From: an uncultured Acidimicrobiaceae bacterium
GTDB taxonomy: Bacteria; Actinomycetota; Acidimicrobiia; Spongiisociales; UBA5794
Reading direction: 5' to 3'
Length of the DNA: 49,671 nucleotides
Assembly: GCA_947259365.1 (NCBI GenBank)
Contig: CAMYMC010000029.1
Coordinates: 1-49,671, forward strand
The first letter of the stretch is position 1. Each line of letters begins with the position of its first letter. Below, in pieces: positions 23,602 through 30,041 of this stretch. The notes under the pieces are model-generated. The model was not told the origin of the DNA. It saw only the letters and a program-made list of their open reading frames with translations, and ran no database searches. The position numbers and the translations under genes were made by a program.

Positions 23602-24165
23602 GTGCTCACCATCCCCAATCTCGTCTCGTTCGTGCGGTTGCTGCTCGTGCCGCTGTTCCTGTGGCTGCTCCTGGGCCCGCCGGACAACGCCGCGGCGGCG
23701 GGGTGGTTGCTCGGCATCATCGGGTCGACGGACTGGATCGACGGCTACCTCGCCCGCAAGCTCGACCAGGTGACCGAACTCGGCAAGCTCCTCGACCCGC
23801 TCGCCGATCGGTTCGCCGTCGGCGCAGCCGTCGTTGGCGGCCTCATCTCGGGAGACCTGCCCGCCTGGTTCGCCGTCGCCATCATCGTGCGTGAGGGCAT
23901 CATCGGTGTCGGGGCCCTCGTCATCGGCATCAAGACCCGGATGAAGCTCGAGGTGCGCCGTCTCGGCAAGCTCGCCACGCTCCTCGTCTACGCCGCGCTC
24001 GCCTGGTTCCTCATCGGCGAAGGCACACCCTTCGACCCGCTCGTGTGGGCGGCGTATGCCGTCGGGATCCCCGGACTCGTCCTCTACTACGGCGTCGGAG
24101 CACAGTATTTCGCGGATGCGCGCCGCCTCGTCGCCGGCCACGGCGACGACCGTGCGGCGGGGTAG
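23602..24165 (+). CDS. pgsA: CDP-alcohol phosphatidyltransferase, PgsA type
   Basis: 187 residues from a GTG at 23602. Integral membrane enzyme that exchanges CMP of CDP-diacylglycerol for an alcohol head group. The catalytic motif D-G-x2-A-R-x8-G-x3-D-x3-D is present as WIDGYLARKLDQVTELGKLLDPLAD (residues about 47-71). About six membrane helices flank it. By context (next to gcvH and garA as in mycobacteria) it corresponds to the PgsA2-type gene. Whether it makes phosphatidylglycerol phosphate or another head group cannot be decided. Confidence 0.88.
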   Translation: MLTIPNLVSFVRLLLVPLFLWLLLGPPDNAAAAGWLLGIIGSTDWIDGYLARKLDQVTELGKLLDPLADRFAVGAAVVGGLISGDLPAWFAVAIIVREGIIGVGALVIGIKTRMKLEVRRLGKLATLLVYAALAWFLIGEGTPFDPLVWAAYAVGIPGLVLYYGVGAQYFADARRLVAGHGDDRAAG

Positions 24166-24168
24166 CAT
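24163..24168 (+). promoter_or_regulatory. Probable -10 element of gcvH
   Basis: TAGCAT at the very end of pgsA; it would give a leader of about 50 bases before the GTG at 24226. Confidence 0.35.
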
Positions 24169-24173
24169 CGCAG

Positions 24174-24200
24174 GGGTCGGCCCGCTTCCATTGCCGACCC
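24174..24200 (+). promoter_or_regulatory. Hairpin in the gcvH leader
   Basis: GGGTCGGC and GCCGACCC pair over 8 bases with an 11-base loop, some 25 bases upstream of the gcvH start. No glycine-riboswitch core is visible. Confidence 0.35.
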
Positions 24201-24225
24201 AGCGACGACCCCAGGAGGCCGGACG

Positions 24226-24606
24226 GTGCAGATCCCCGAAGACCGCAAGTACGCCGAGAACCACGAGTGGGCGCTTCTCCTCGACGACGGCACGGTTCGG
24301 GTCGGAATCACCGACTACGCCCAGGATGCGCTCGGCGACATCGTGTTCGTCGACCTCCCCGAGATCGGTCGACAGCTCGACGCCGGGGAGTCGTTCGGCG
24401 AGGTCGAGTCGACGAAGTCCGTCTCCGACGTCTACGCACCCGTTGCCGGGTCGATCACGACCCGCAACGAGGCCCTCGTCGAGTCGCCCGAACTCATCAA
24501 CAGCGATCCGTACGGCGACGGGTGGTTCGTCGTCATCGATCCCGGAGACAGCGGCTCCCTCGATCACCTCATGGACGCCGCCGAATACACCGCGCACACG
24601 GAGTGA
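24226..24606 (+). CDS. gcvH: Glycine cleavage system H protein
   Basis: 126 residues from a GTG at 24226; AGGAGG lies 7 bases upstream. H protein carries the lipoyl arm that shuttles the aminomethyl group between P, T and L proteins. The lipoylated Lys is Lys64 in EVESTKSVSDVYAP. The HEWALLLDDGTVRVGIT and INSDPYGDGWFVVI segments are typical. The T-protein gene is 4.3 kb downstream; P protein is not in the window. H protein next to the FHA gene is a conserved actinobacterial arrangement. Confidence 0.95.
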   Translation: MQIPEDRKYAENHEWALLLDDGTVRVGITDYAQDALGDIVFVDLPEIGRQLDAGESFGEVESTKSVSDVYAPVAGSITTRNEALVESPELINSDPYGDGWFVVIDPGDSGSLDHLMDAAEYTAHTE

Positions 24607-24620
24607 CCGCCCCGGCCCGA

Positions 24621-24641
24621 CCCTCAACTCATGGTTGAGGG
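24621..24641 (+). terminator. Hairpin between gcvH and the FHA gene, probable terminator
   Basis: CCCTCAAC, five-base loop, GTTGAGGG, then TTTC, 15 bases after the gcvH stop. It would end gcvH transcripts just upstream of the FHA gene's own promoter. Confidence 0.5.
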
Positions 24642-24648
24642 TTTCGGC

Positions 24649-24654
24649 TACTAT
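24649..24654 (+). promoter_or_regulatory. Leaderless -10 element of the FHA gene
   Basis: TACTAT, 7 bases before the ATG at 24662. Confidence 0.5.
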
Positions 24655-24661
24655 TGGCCCC

Positions 24662-25066
24662 ATGGATGAGCCACGAGATGACCCGGTCGTCGAACACGAC
24701 TCGACGATCACCTACACACCGGGGACGGCGGCCGGCGCCGCGGCCGCGGCCGGCAGGGTTGCCGGGTCCTTCCGTTACGCCCTCGTCGTCGAGCGCGGCC
24801 CCCGCGCCGGGCTCACCTACGTGCTCGGCGCAGGCGAGACGACGGCCGGCCGGGCGGAGGAGAACGACATCTACCTGGGCGACGTGACCGTCTCCCGCCA
24901 TCACGCGAGGTTCATCGTCGACGATGAGGGTCTCAGTCTCGACGATCTCGGCTCGACGAACGGGACGTACGTCAACATGGAGCGCCGTGATCACGCCCGG
25001 CTCGGGCCCGGGGACGAGGTCATCGTCGGCAAGTTCCACCTCATCGTGGTCCAGGGCGATGGTTGA
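24662..25066 (+). CDS. garA: FHA-domain signalling protein, GarA type
   Basis: 134 residues from the ATG at 24662; the frame upstream is a shadow of gcvH. The N-terminal tail has a DSTITYTPG segment, where GarA proteins carry ETTS(V/I) threonines that are phosphorylated by PknB/PknG. An Ala-rich linker precedes a full FHA domain (residues about 38-130): GRAEENDIYLGDVTVSRHHARF, then GSTNGTYVN. In mycobacteria GarA binds and regulates 2-oxoglutarate enzymes in a phosphorylation-dependent way. The tail here differs from the classical ETTSVFRADF, so the kinase site is inferred. Confidence 0.85.
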   Translation: MDEPRDDPVVEHDSTITYTPGTAAGAAAAAGRVAGSFRYALVVERGPRAGLTYVLGAGETTAGRAEENDIYLGDVTVSRHHARFIVDDEGLSLDDLGSTNGTYVNMERRDHARLGPGDEVIVGKFHLIVVQGDG

Positions 25067-25754
25067 CGCCGCCACGCGCAGCATCGGCGAGCTCATCACG
25101 CTGCTCAAGGACGAGTTCCCCGAGCTCTCCGTATCGAAGGTTCGCTTTCTCGAAGGCCAGGGACTCATCGAACCCGGCCGGAGCGAAGCCGGGTACCGCC
25201 TCTTCAGCGAAGAGGACGTCCGCCGCATCCGCTACATCCTGCGCGAGCAGCGGGACCACTTCCTCCCCCTCAAAGTCATCAAGTCGAAGCTCACGGCCTG
25301 GGAGCGCGGCGAGGAGGCCCCACCGGCACCCGAAAGCGGCCCGCCGCCCGAGACCTACTTCGCCTCGTCGGGTGTGTCGCTGACGCACGCCGAGTTGAGC
25401 CGCTCGTCCGGCCTCTCCCGCGCCCAGATCGATGAGCTCGTCGCCCAGGGACTTCTCGACCCGATGCTCCTCGATGACGGTACGGCTGTCTTCCGCGACG
25501 AGGACCTCACGATCGCCCGAGCGGCCCGTCGCTTGCTCGCTCGTGGCCTCGAGGGCCGCCACCTCAGGGCATTGCGGCTCGGCGCCGATCGCGAGACCGA
25601 GCTCCTCCGCCAGCTCGTGACGCCGCTGCTGCGCCATCGCAACCCGGAGAACCGACGGCGGGCCGCCGAGATCCTCGCCGATGGCGCTCAGGCCGGCTCG
25701 CGTCTCCAGGAAGAGATGGTGAAGTCCCGTATCCGCAAGCTCCTGGAGACGTGA
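25059..25754 (+). CDS. ftsR: MerR-family regulator, FtsR (Rv1828) type
   Basis: 231 residues; the ATG at 25059 overlaps the end of garA by 8 bases. The N-terminal winged helix reads SIGELITLLKDEFPELSVSKVRFLEGQGLIEPGRSEAGYRLFSEEDVRRI (residues 8-57), followed by a linker and a second helical domain with another wing-like motif (SLTHAELSRSSGLSRAQIDELV). This two-domain form is the actinobacterial FtsR/Rv1828 type, which activates ftsZ in corynebacteria. No metal or drug ligand site is expected. Co-transcribed with garA and the carboxypeptidase gene downstream. Confidence 0.88.
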   Translation: MVDAATRSIGELITLLKDEFPELSVSKVRFLEGQGLIEPGRSEAGYRLFSEEDVRRIRYILREQRDHFLPLKVIKSKLTAWERGEEAPPAPESGPPPETYFASSGVSLTHAELSRSSGLSRAQIDELVAQGLLDPMLLDDGTAVFRDEDLTIARAARRLLARGLEGRHLRALRLGADRETELLRQLVTPLLRHRNPENRRRAAEILADGAQAGSRLQEEMVKSRIRKLLET

Positions 25755-26800
25755 TGCGCCTCCACGCCAGGCCCGTCGTCGGCGCGCTCGCCCTCGTCGT
25801 GCTCGCTCCTCCTCCCGGAGGGTTCCCCCCCTCGAGCCCGGCGCCGGAGCTGCCCGAGCTGGGCGCCGCCTCGTGGGCCCTCTACGACGCCCGCAGCGCC
25901 ATCGTCCTCGCCGAGCACGACTCGGACGTCGAGCGTCCCATGGCCTCGGTCACCAAGGTCATGACGGCCCTCGTGGTGCGGGAGCAGGCCGGGCTTCACG
26001 AGCGGACCCGGATCTCCCCGGAGGCGGCGTCGGTGGGCGAGTCCGAGGTCGGTCTGGTGGCGGGGGAGCGGTGGGAAGTGGAGGAGTTGCTCGAGGCCAT
26101 GCTCATCCGTTCCGCCAACGATGCCGCGGTCGCACTCGCCGAGCACGTCGCCGGATCGGTCGAGGACTTCGCCGCTCTCATGAACGCGAAGGCCGCGGAA
26201 ATGGGCCTCATCCACTCGAGTTTCACGAACCCGCACGGTCTCGACGATGACGGCCATTACTCGTCGGCGATGGACCTCGTGGGGATCGCCGCGGCGGCGC
26301 TCGACGACCCGGTCCTGGCGCGCATCGTCCGGACGAGGCTCATCAAGTTCAAGCCCGACCCCGGCGGTAGGGAGCGCAAGGTCCACAACACGAACCGCCT
26401 GCTCGGGGTGTTCCCCGGCGTGGTCGGGATGAAGACCGGCTTCACGAACCGCGCGGGGAGGGTGTTGATCTCCGTGCTCGAAGAGGGCGAGCGCATGTTG
26501 ATCGCGGTCGTCATGGGCTCGGAGGATCATTTTGCCGACAGCCGTGAGCTGCTGGAGTTCGGAGCCCGCACCCTCACGCTCGACGACCGCCTGCTCGCCC
26601 AGCTCCTCGACGAGGAAGGTGGCGGGGACGCCGCCCCCCGCCTGCCGTCCGACCCGGCGACACTCGCCCGGATGCGGTCGATCGAGCCGCTCACCGACGG
26701 ACAATGGGCGACGACCGAGTTGCGGGGCACCGACCTGGGGGGAAGGATCGAGGCGTGGCTGCGGGACCTCGCACCAGTGATCGCGGGCGGGGCGTCATGA
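25754..26800 (+). CDS. D-alanyl-D-alanine carboxypeptidase, S11 (low-molecular-weight PBP)
   Basis: 348 residues from the ATG at 25754, which shares one base with the stop of ftsR; a GTG at 25751 would add one residue. A short signal segment lies at residues 5-20. The penicillin-binding motifs are complete: SVTK (S-x-x-K, near 66), SAN (near 123) and KTG in GMKTGFTNRAG (near 233). The enzyme trims the terminal D-Ala of peptidoglycan stem peptides outside the membrane. A C-terminal domain of about 90 residues follows. Coupling to the division regulator ftsR suggests a role in growth or septation. Confidence 0.92.
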   Translation: MRLHARPVVGALALVVLAPPPGGFPPSSPAPELPELGAASWALYDARSAIVLAEHDSDVERPMASVTKVMTALVVREQAGLHERTRISPEAASVGESEVGLVAGERWEVEELLEAMLIRSANDAAVALAEHVAGSVEDFAALMNAKAAEMGLIHSSFTNPHGLDDDGHYSSAMDLVGIAAAALDDPVLARIVRTRLIKFKPDPGGRERKVHNTNRLLGVFPGVVGMKTGFTNRAGRVLISVLEEGERMLIAVVMGSEDHFADSRELLEFGARTLTLDDRLLAQLLDEEGGGDAAPRLPSDPATLARMRSIEPLTDGQWATTELRGTDLGGRIEAWLRDLAPVIAGGAS

Positions 26801-27372
26801 ACGACGCGTTCGTCGAGGTGGTGACCGAGTCCGACCTCGCCCGGCGCATCTCCCAGCTCGGCGCCGAGCTCACCGAGGACTACCGCGGTAGGGAGCCCGT
26901 GATGCTCGGGGTGCTCATGGGCTGCCTGCCGTTCCTCGCCGACCTCGTGCGCGCCACCGACCTCGAGCTCGAAGTCGACGTGCTGTCGCTGACTCGCTTC
27001 GGCCACGATGGCCGTGTCTCGATCATGCTGGATGCGGCGGTCCCGCTGGCGGGACGGGATGTGATCATCGTCGAGGACATCGTCGACACCGGGCTCACCC
27101 TCACCGCCCTCCGGCGCGCTCTCGAGTTGCGCGATGTGACGAGCCTCGCCACCGTCGCGTTGTTGGACAAGGCTCCCCGCCGCATCGTCGATGTCCCCCT
27201 GGAATACCGGGGCTTCGAGGTCGGCGACGAGTTCCTCCTCGGCTACGGGCTCGACTGGGAGGGCAAGTTCCGCAACCTGCGGTCGCTCTGGGCCGTGATG
27301 GACCTGGCGGCTCTCACCCAGGACCCTGCGGCGTTCGCCGAGCTCGTATTCGGGGCGCCGATCACCCGGTAG
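26797..27372 (+). CDS. hpt: Hypoxanthine phosphoribosyltransferase
   Basis: 191 residues; the ATG at 26797 overlaps the previous stop in ATGA. It converts hypoxanthine (and probably guanine) plus PRPP to IMP/GMP. The PRPP motif VIIVEDIVDTGLTL (residues about 88-101) and the LLDKAPRRIVDVPLEYRGF segment with the base-binding Lys are typical, as is FLLGYGLDW near 150. In many actinobacteria hpt lies beside tilS and ftsH; here it is in the cell-division/garA block, an unusual place. Confidence 0.93.
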   Translation: MNDAFVEVVTESDLARRISQLGAELTEDYRGREPVMLGVLMGCLPFLADLVRATDLELEVDVLSLTRFGHDGRVSIMLDAAVPLAGRDVIIVEDIVDTGLTLTALRRALELRDVTSLATVALLDKAPRRIVDVPLEYRGFEVGDEFLLGYGLDWEGKFRNLRSLWAVMDLAALTQDPAAFAELVFGAPITR

Positions 27373-27391
27373 CAGGAACCCGGCCCGGTGA

Positions 27392-27397
27392 TAGTGT
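27392..27397 (+). promoter_or_regulatory. Leaderless -10 element of the bifunctional nuclease gene
   Basis: TAGTGT, 6 bases before the ATG at 27404. Confidence 0.5.
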
Positions 27398-27403
27398 GGG
27401 CGC

Positions 27404-27895
27404 ATGACAGACCCGGTCCCGATGGACCTCGTCGGGGTGCGTATCGAGCTGCCGACCCAGACACCGATCCTGCTGCTTCGCGAGCAGGGCGGGAGCCGAT
27501 TCCTGCCGATCTGGATCGGCACGAACGAGGCAACGGCGATCGCACTCGCGCTCGAAGGCGTCGAGCCGCAGCGCCCGATGACCCACGACCTTCTCAAGAT
27601 CGTGACCGAACAGCTCGGTGCCACCGTCGACCGGGTCGTCGTGACGGAGCTCTCCGACGGCACCTACTTCGCCGACCTCGTGATGAGCAAGAACGGCGAA
27701 GAGCTGACGATCTCGTCTCGTCCATCCGATGCGATCGCCCTGGCCGCCCGCACCTCATCGCCGGTGTTCGCCGCCCGAGCCGTCCTCGACGAGGCGGGTG
27801 TCGAGATCCAGGACGAAGGCCAGGAAGAGGAGATCGAGCGGTTTCGCGAGTTCCTCGACGAGATCAACCCCGAGGATTTCGAGCGGCCGCACTGA
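27404..27895 (+). CDS. Bifunctional nuclease family protein (DUF151, Rv1829-like)
   Basis: 163 residues from the ATG at 27404. The BFN domain spans residues about 8-130: MDLVGVRIELPTQTPILLLRE, LPIWIGTNEATAIALALEG, the TYFADLVM segment and RPSDAIALAART. Plant and some bacterial members have RNase and DNase activity in vitro; the bacterial role is unclear. The acidic tail EEEIERFREFLDEINPEDF is the usual actinobacterial ending. It keeps the conserved place between the two merR genes. Confidence 0.93.
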   Translation: MTDPVPMDLVGVRIELPTQTPILLLREQGGSRFLPIWIGTNEATAIALALEGVEPQRPMTHDLLKIVTEQLGATVDRVVVTELSDGTYFADLVMSKNGEELTISSRPSDAIALAARTSSPVFAARAVLDEAGVEIQDEGQEEEIERFREFLDEINPEDFERPH

Positions 27896-27907
27896 GACGG
27901 CGGTGAG

Positions 27908-27916
27908 TTGTCCACA
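27908..27916 (+). promoter_or_regulatory. DnaA-box-like sequence upstream of the second MerR gene
   Basis: TTGTCCACA, identical to the high-GC actinobacterial DnaA-box consensus. It is followed by a small palindrome that overlaps the -35 element. Confidence 0.35.
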
Positions 27917-27923
27917 GGGGTTG

Positions 27924-27953
27924 TTGACAACTTCTCTGCGTCGCTCCTAGTTT
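27924..27953 (+). promoter_or_regulatory. Consensus sigma-A-type promoter of the second MerR gene
   Basis: TTGACA (27924-27929), an 18-base spacer, then TAGTTT (27948-27953). This is the best conventional promoter in the window. It would give a 5' leader of about 55 bases. Confidence 0.55.
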
Positions 27954-27969
27954 CACTCCCGTAGTTCGG

Positions 27970-27987
27970 CGGACGGAATTACGTCCG
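27970..27987 (+). promoter_or_regulatory. Palindromic operator candidate upstream of the MerR gene
   Basis: CGGACG-GAATTA-CGTCCG, a perfect 6-bp inverted repeat directly before the TAAGCT -10 element at 27990, where a MerR dimer would be expected to bind. Confidence 0.45.
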
Positions 27988-27989
27988 TG

Positions 27990-27995
27990 TAAGCT
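27990..27995 (+). promoter_or_regulatory. Second -10 element, leaderless for a five-codon ORF
   Basis: TAAGCT, 7 bases before the GTG at 28003. Confidence 0.45.
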
Positions 27996-28002
27996 GTGGC
28001 GC

Positions 28003-28020
28003 GTGAAGGAGGAGCGGTGA
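28003..28020 (+). CDS. Five-codon leaderless upstream ORF overlapping the MerR start
   Basis: GTG AAG GAG GAG CGG TGA: a start codon 7 bases after TAAGCT opens a frame of five codons whose TGA overlaps the GTG of the MerR gene (GTGA). The codons themselves contain the AAGGAGG ribosome binding site of that gene. It is too short for a functional peptide; a role in delivering ribosomes is inferred from the same design at 23143. Confidence 0.35.
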   Translation: MKEER

Positions 28021-28511
28021 CCGATCGACGACCCGAGCCGACGCCCACGTCCGAGGGCTACCGAGCCCCGCAAGTGTGCAACCTGGTCGGCATCACATAC
28101 CGGCAACTCGACTACTGGGCCCGCACCGGGCTCATTCAGCCCTCGATCCAGACGGCCCGGGGCAGCGGCTCGCAACGTCTGTATGACTTCAGCGACATCG
28201 TCCAGCTCAAGGTCGTCAAGAAGCTGCTCGACGCCGGGATGAGCCTGAAGAAGATCCGCACCGCAATGGACATCCTCCGCGCCCAACTCCAGAGCGAGAA
28301 CCCGCTCAGCGACGTCACGCTGCTCTCCGACGGGACGACGATCTATGCGGCGCACAGCCCTAGCGAGGTCTTCGACGTCTTCCAGCAGGGCCAGGGTGTG
28401 TTCGGCATCGCCGTCGGACCGCTCGAGGAGGAACTCGTCGGTGAGATCCACCGACTCTTCCCCGAGACCAAGACCGACGAGGCTGCGAGCGCGGAGGCAC
28501 AGGCGAACTGA
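28017..28511 (+). CDS. MerR-family regulator, Rv1830 type
   Basis: 164 residues from the GTG at 28017, set by AAGGAGG upstream; the frame opening at 27996 lacks such a site. The winged helix RAPQVCNLVGITYRQLDYWARTGLIQPSIQ is at residues about 18-48, followed by GSQRLYDFSDIVQLKVVKKLLDAGMSLKKIRTAM. The C-terminal half contains LLSDGTTIYAAHSPSEVFDVFQQGQGVFGIAVG, typical of the Rv1830 group, which in mycobacteria is linked to cell-division control. It has its own promoters, a palindrome and a DnaA-box-like site upstream, so autoregulation is likely. Confidence 0.88.
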   Translation: MTDRRPEPTPTSEGYRAPQVCNLVGITYRQLDYWARTGLIQPSIQTARGSGSQRLYDFSDIVQLKVVKKLLDAGMSLKKIRTAMDILRAQLQSENPLSDVTLLSDGTTIYAAHSPSEVFDVFQQGQGVFGIAVGPLEEELVGEIHRLFPETKTDEAASAEAQAN

Positions 28512-28951
28512 GCACGACCAACGACTTCGATCCAACGCCTGCGGATCTCGTCGACTTCGCCCACGAAAGCGAGCAGCAATTCGCCAAGCTGCTCGACTTC
28601 TACGACATCGAGTGGCAGTACGAGCCGCAGGAGTTTGCCCTCTCCTGGGACGATCAGGGTCGGCCGAATCGGTTCTTCCGTCCCGATTTCTACCTTCCCG
28701 ACGAGGACCTGTTCATCGAGATCACGACGATGAACCAGAAGCTCGTCACGAAGAAGAACGGGAAGATTCGGCGGTTGCGCGAGCTCTACCCCGACATCAA
28801 GTGCAAGGTGTTCTACCAACGCGACTACCTCAACCTCCTCGTGAAGTACGGCCTCGCCGAGGAGGACGAAGAGGACGAGCTGCCGACTCCGACCCGGATC
28901 CCGGGTCCACCCCAGGTGATCGATCTCGGCGACGAGACGGCCGCAGGATGA
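28508..28951 (+). CDS. PD-(D/E)XK nuclease-like protein with a probable CTG start
   Basis: 147 residues. The protein-like frame runs unbroken from about 28508; between the in-frame stop at 28442 and 28508 there is no ATG, GTG or TTG. A CTG at 28508 overlaps the MerR stop as CTGA, like the ATGA couplings elsewhere. An internal ATG at 28730 would cut the domain in half. The fold resembles PD-(D/E)XK nucleases: Glu-containing first helix ESEQQFAKLLDFYDIEW, then RPDFYLPDEDLFIEITT (Asp and Glu ligands) and a following Lys-rich helix. The acidic tail EEDEEDELPTP is probably disordered. Activity is inferred, not shown. Confidence 0.65.
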   Translation: MSTTNDFDPTPADLVDFAHESEQQFAKLLDFYDIEWQYEPQEFALSWDDQGRPNRFFRPDFYLPDEDLFIEITTMNQKLVTKKNGKIRRLRELYPDIKCKVFYQRDYLNLLVKYGLAEEDEEDELPTPTRIPGPPQVIDLGDETAAG

Positions 28952-30040
28952 GTGGCGCGGCCGGCGGCCGGTGAGCACCACGACAGAGCCGCTGTGACGG
29001 GAACTCCGCTGCGCACCGTCCACGAGCGGTTGGGGGCCCGGCTCACGACGTTCGGCGGCTGGGAGATGCCGCTTCGATACGAAGGCGTCATCGCAGAGCA
29101 CATGGCGGTTCGCACCGCAGCCGGCGTCTTCGACGTGAGCCACCTCGGCCGGTTCGAGGTTTCCGGCCCCGGTGCGACTGCCGTCACCCGCTCGCTGCTC
29201 TGCAACGACATCGTCAAGGCCGACGCGGGACGGGCCCAGTACACGATGGCGCTCAACGACAGGGGTGGCGTCGAGGACGACATCATCGTGTGGCGGCTGG
29301 ACGCCGACCGGTACTGGGTCATGCCGAACGGCACCAACTTCCACGAGATCCTGGGACGGTTCGTCGAGGCCGGCGCCGAGTCGATCGAGGTCGACGGCGT
29401 GCGTGACGACACCGTTCTTGTCGCCGTCCAGGGCCCGGAGGCGCCGGCAGTGCTCGAGCACGTCGTCGGGTTCGTGCCCGGCCGGTTCCGCACGGTCGAG
29501 GCCGAGTTCGACGGGGCCCCGATGTGGACAGCCGGCACCGGCTACACGGGAGAGCGCGGCGCCGAGATCGCCGTGCCCGGGTCGCGCGGCGAGGCGCTCT
29601 TCGTCGCCCTCGTCGAGGCCGGTGCGGCCCCGTGCGGGCTCGCAGCCAGAGATACGCTCCGCCTCGAGATGGGTTACCCGTTGTGGGGACAGGACCTCGA
29701 CCCGGCGACCACGCCGCTCGAGGCAGGCCTCGGCTGGGTGGTGGACTGGACTCACGATTTCGTCGGGCGTGGAGCGCTCCTCGCCCAGCGGGAGCAGGGG
29801 TTCGCGAAGCATCTCGTCGCGTTCCGGCTCGCCGACCGGCGCATCCCTCGCCACGGGTGCGCCATGAGGAGGGGAGCGGCGACCGGGACTGTGACGAGCG
29901 GCAACTTCAGCCCGGTCCTCGAGCGAGGCATCGGCATGGGCTATCTCTCCCCGCCGGCGGCCGACGAGCCATTGGAGATCGAGATCAGGGGCTCGTGGCA
30001 CCGGGCCGAGATCGTCGAGCCCCCGTTCATCCAACGTTGA
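28952..30040 (+). CDS. gcvT: Aminomethyltransferase, glycine cleavage T protein
   Basis: 362 residues from the GTG at 28952 directly after the preceding stop; a GTG at 28997 would match the usual family start (TPLRTVHERLGA). T protein transfers the methylene group from the H-protein arm to tetrahydrofolate and releases ammonia. Typical segments: TTFGGWEMPLRYEGVIAEH, VFDVSHLGRFEVSG, NDRGGVEDDIIVWR with the catalytic Asp, GTGYTGERGAEI and LRLEMGYPLWGQDLD. The C-terminal barrel is complete (VTSGNFSPVLERGIGMGYL). gcvH is 4.3 kb upstream. Confidence 0.92.
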   Translation: MARPAAGEHHDRAAVTGTPLRTVHERLGARLTTFGGWEMPLRYEGVIAEHMAVRTAAGVFDVSHLGRFEVSGPGATAVTRSLLCNDIVKADAGRAQYTMALNDRGGVEDDIIVWRLDADRYWVMPNGTNFHEILGRFVEAGAESIEVDGVRDDTVLVAVQGPEAPAVLEHVVGFVPGRFRTVEAEFDGAPMWTAGTGYTGERGAEIAVPGSRGEALFVALVEAGAAPCGLAARDTLRLEMGYPLWGQDLDPATTPLEAGLGWVVDWTHDFVGRGALLAQREQGFAKHLVAFRLADRRIPRHGCAMRRGAATGTVTSGNFSPVLERGIGMGYLSPPAADEPLEIEIRGSWHRAEIVEPPFIQR

Positions 30041-30041
30041 G

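Noticed and set aside
24615..24645. Riboswitch or operator upstream of the FHA gene
   Set aside because: The short hairpin directly after the gcvH stop followed by TTT is better explained as a terminator.
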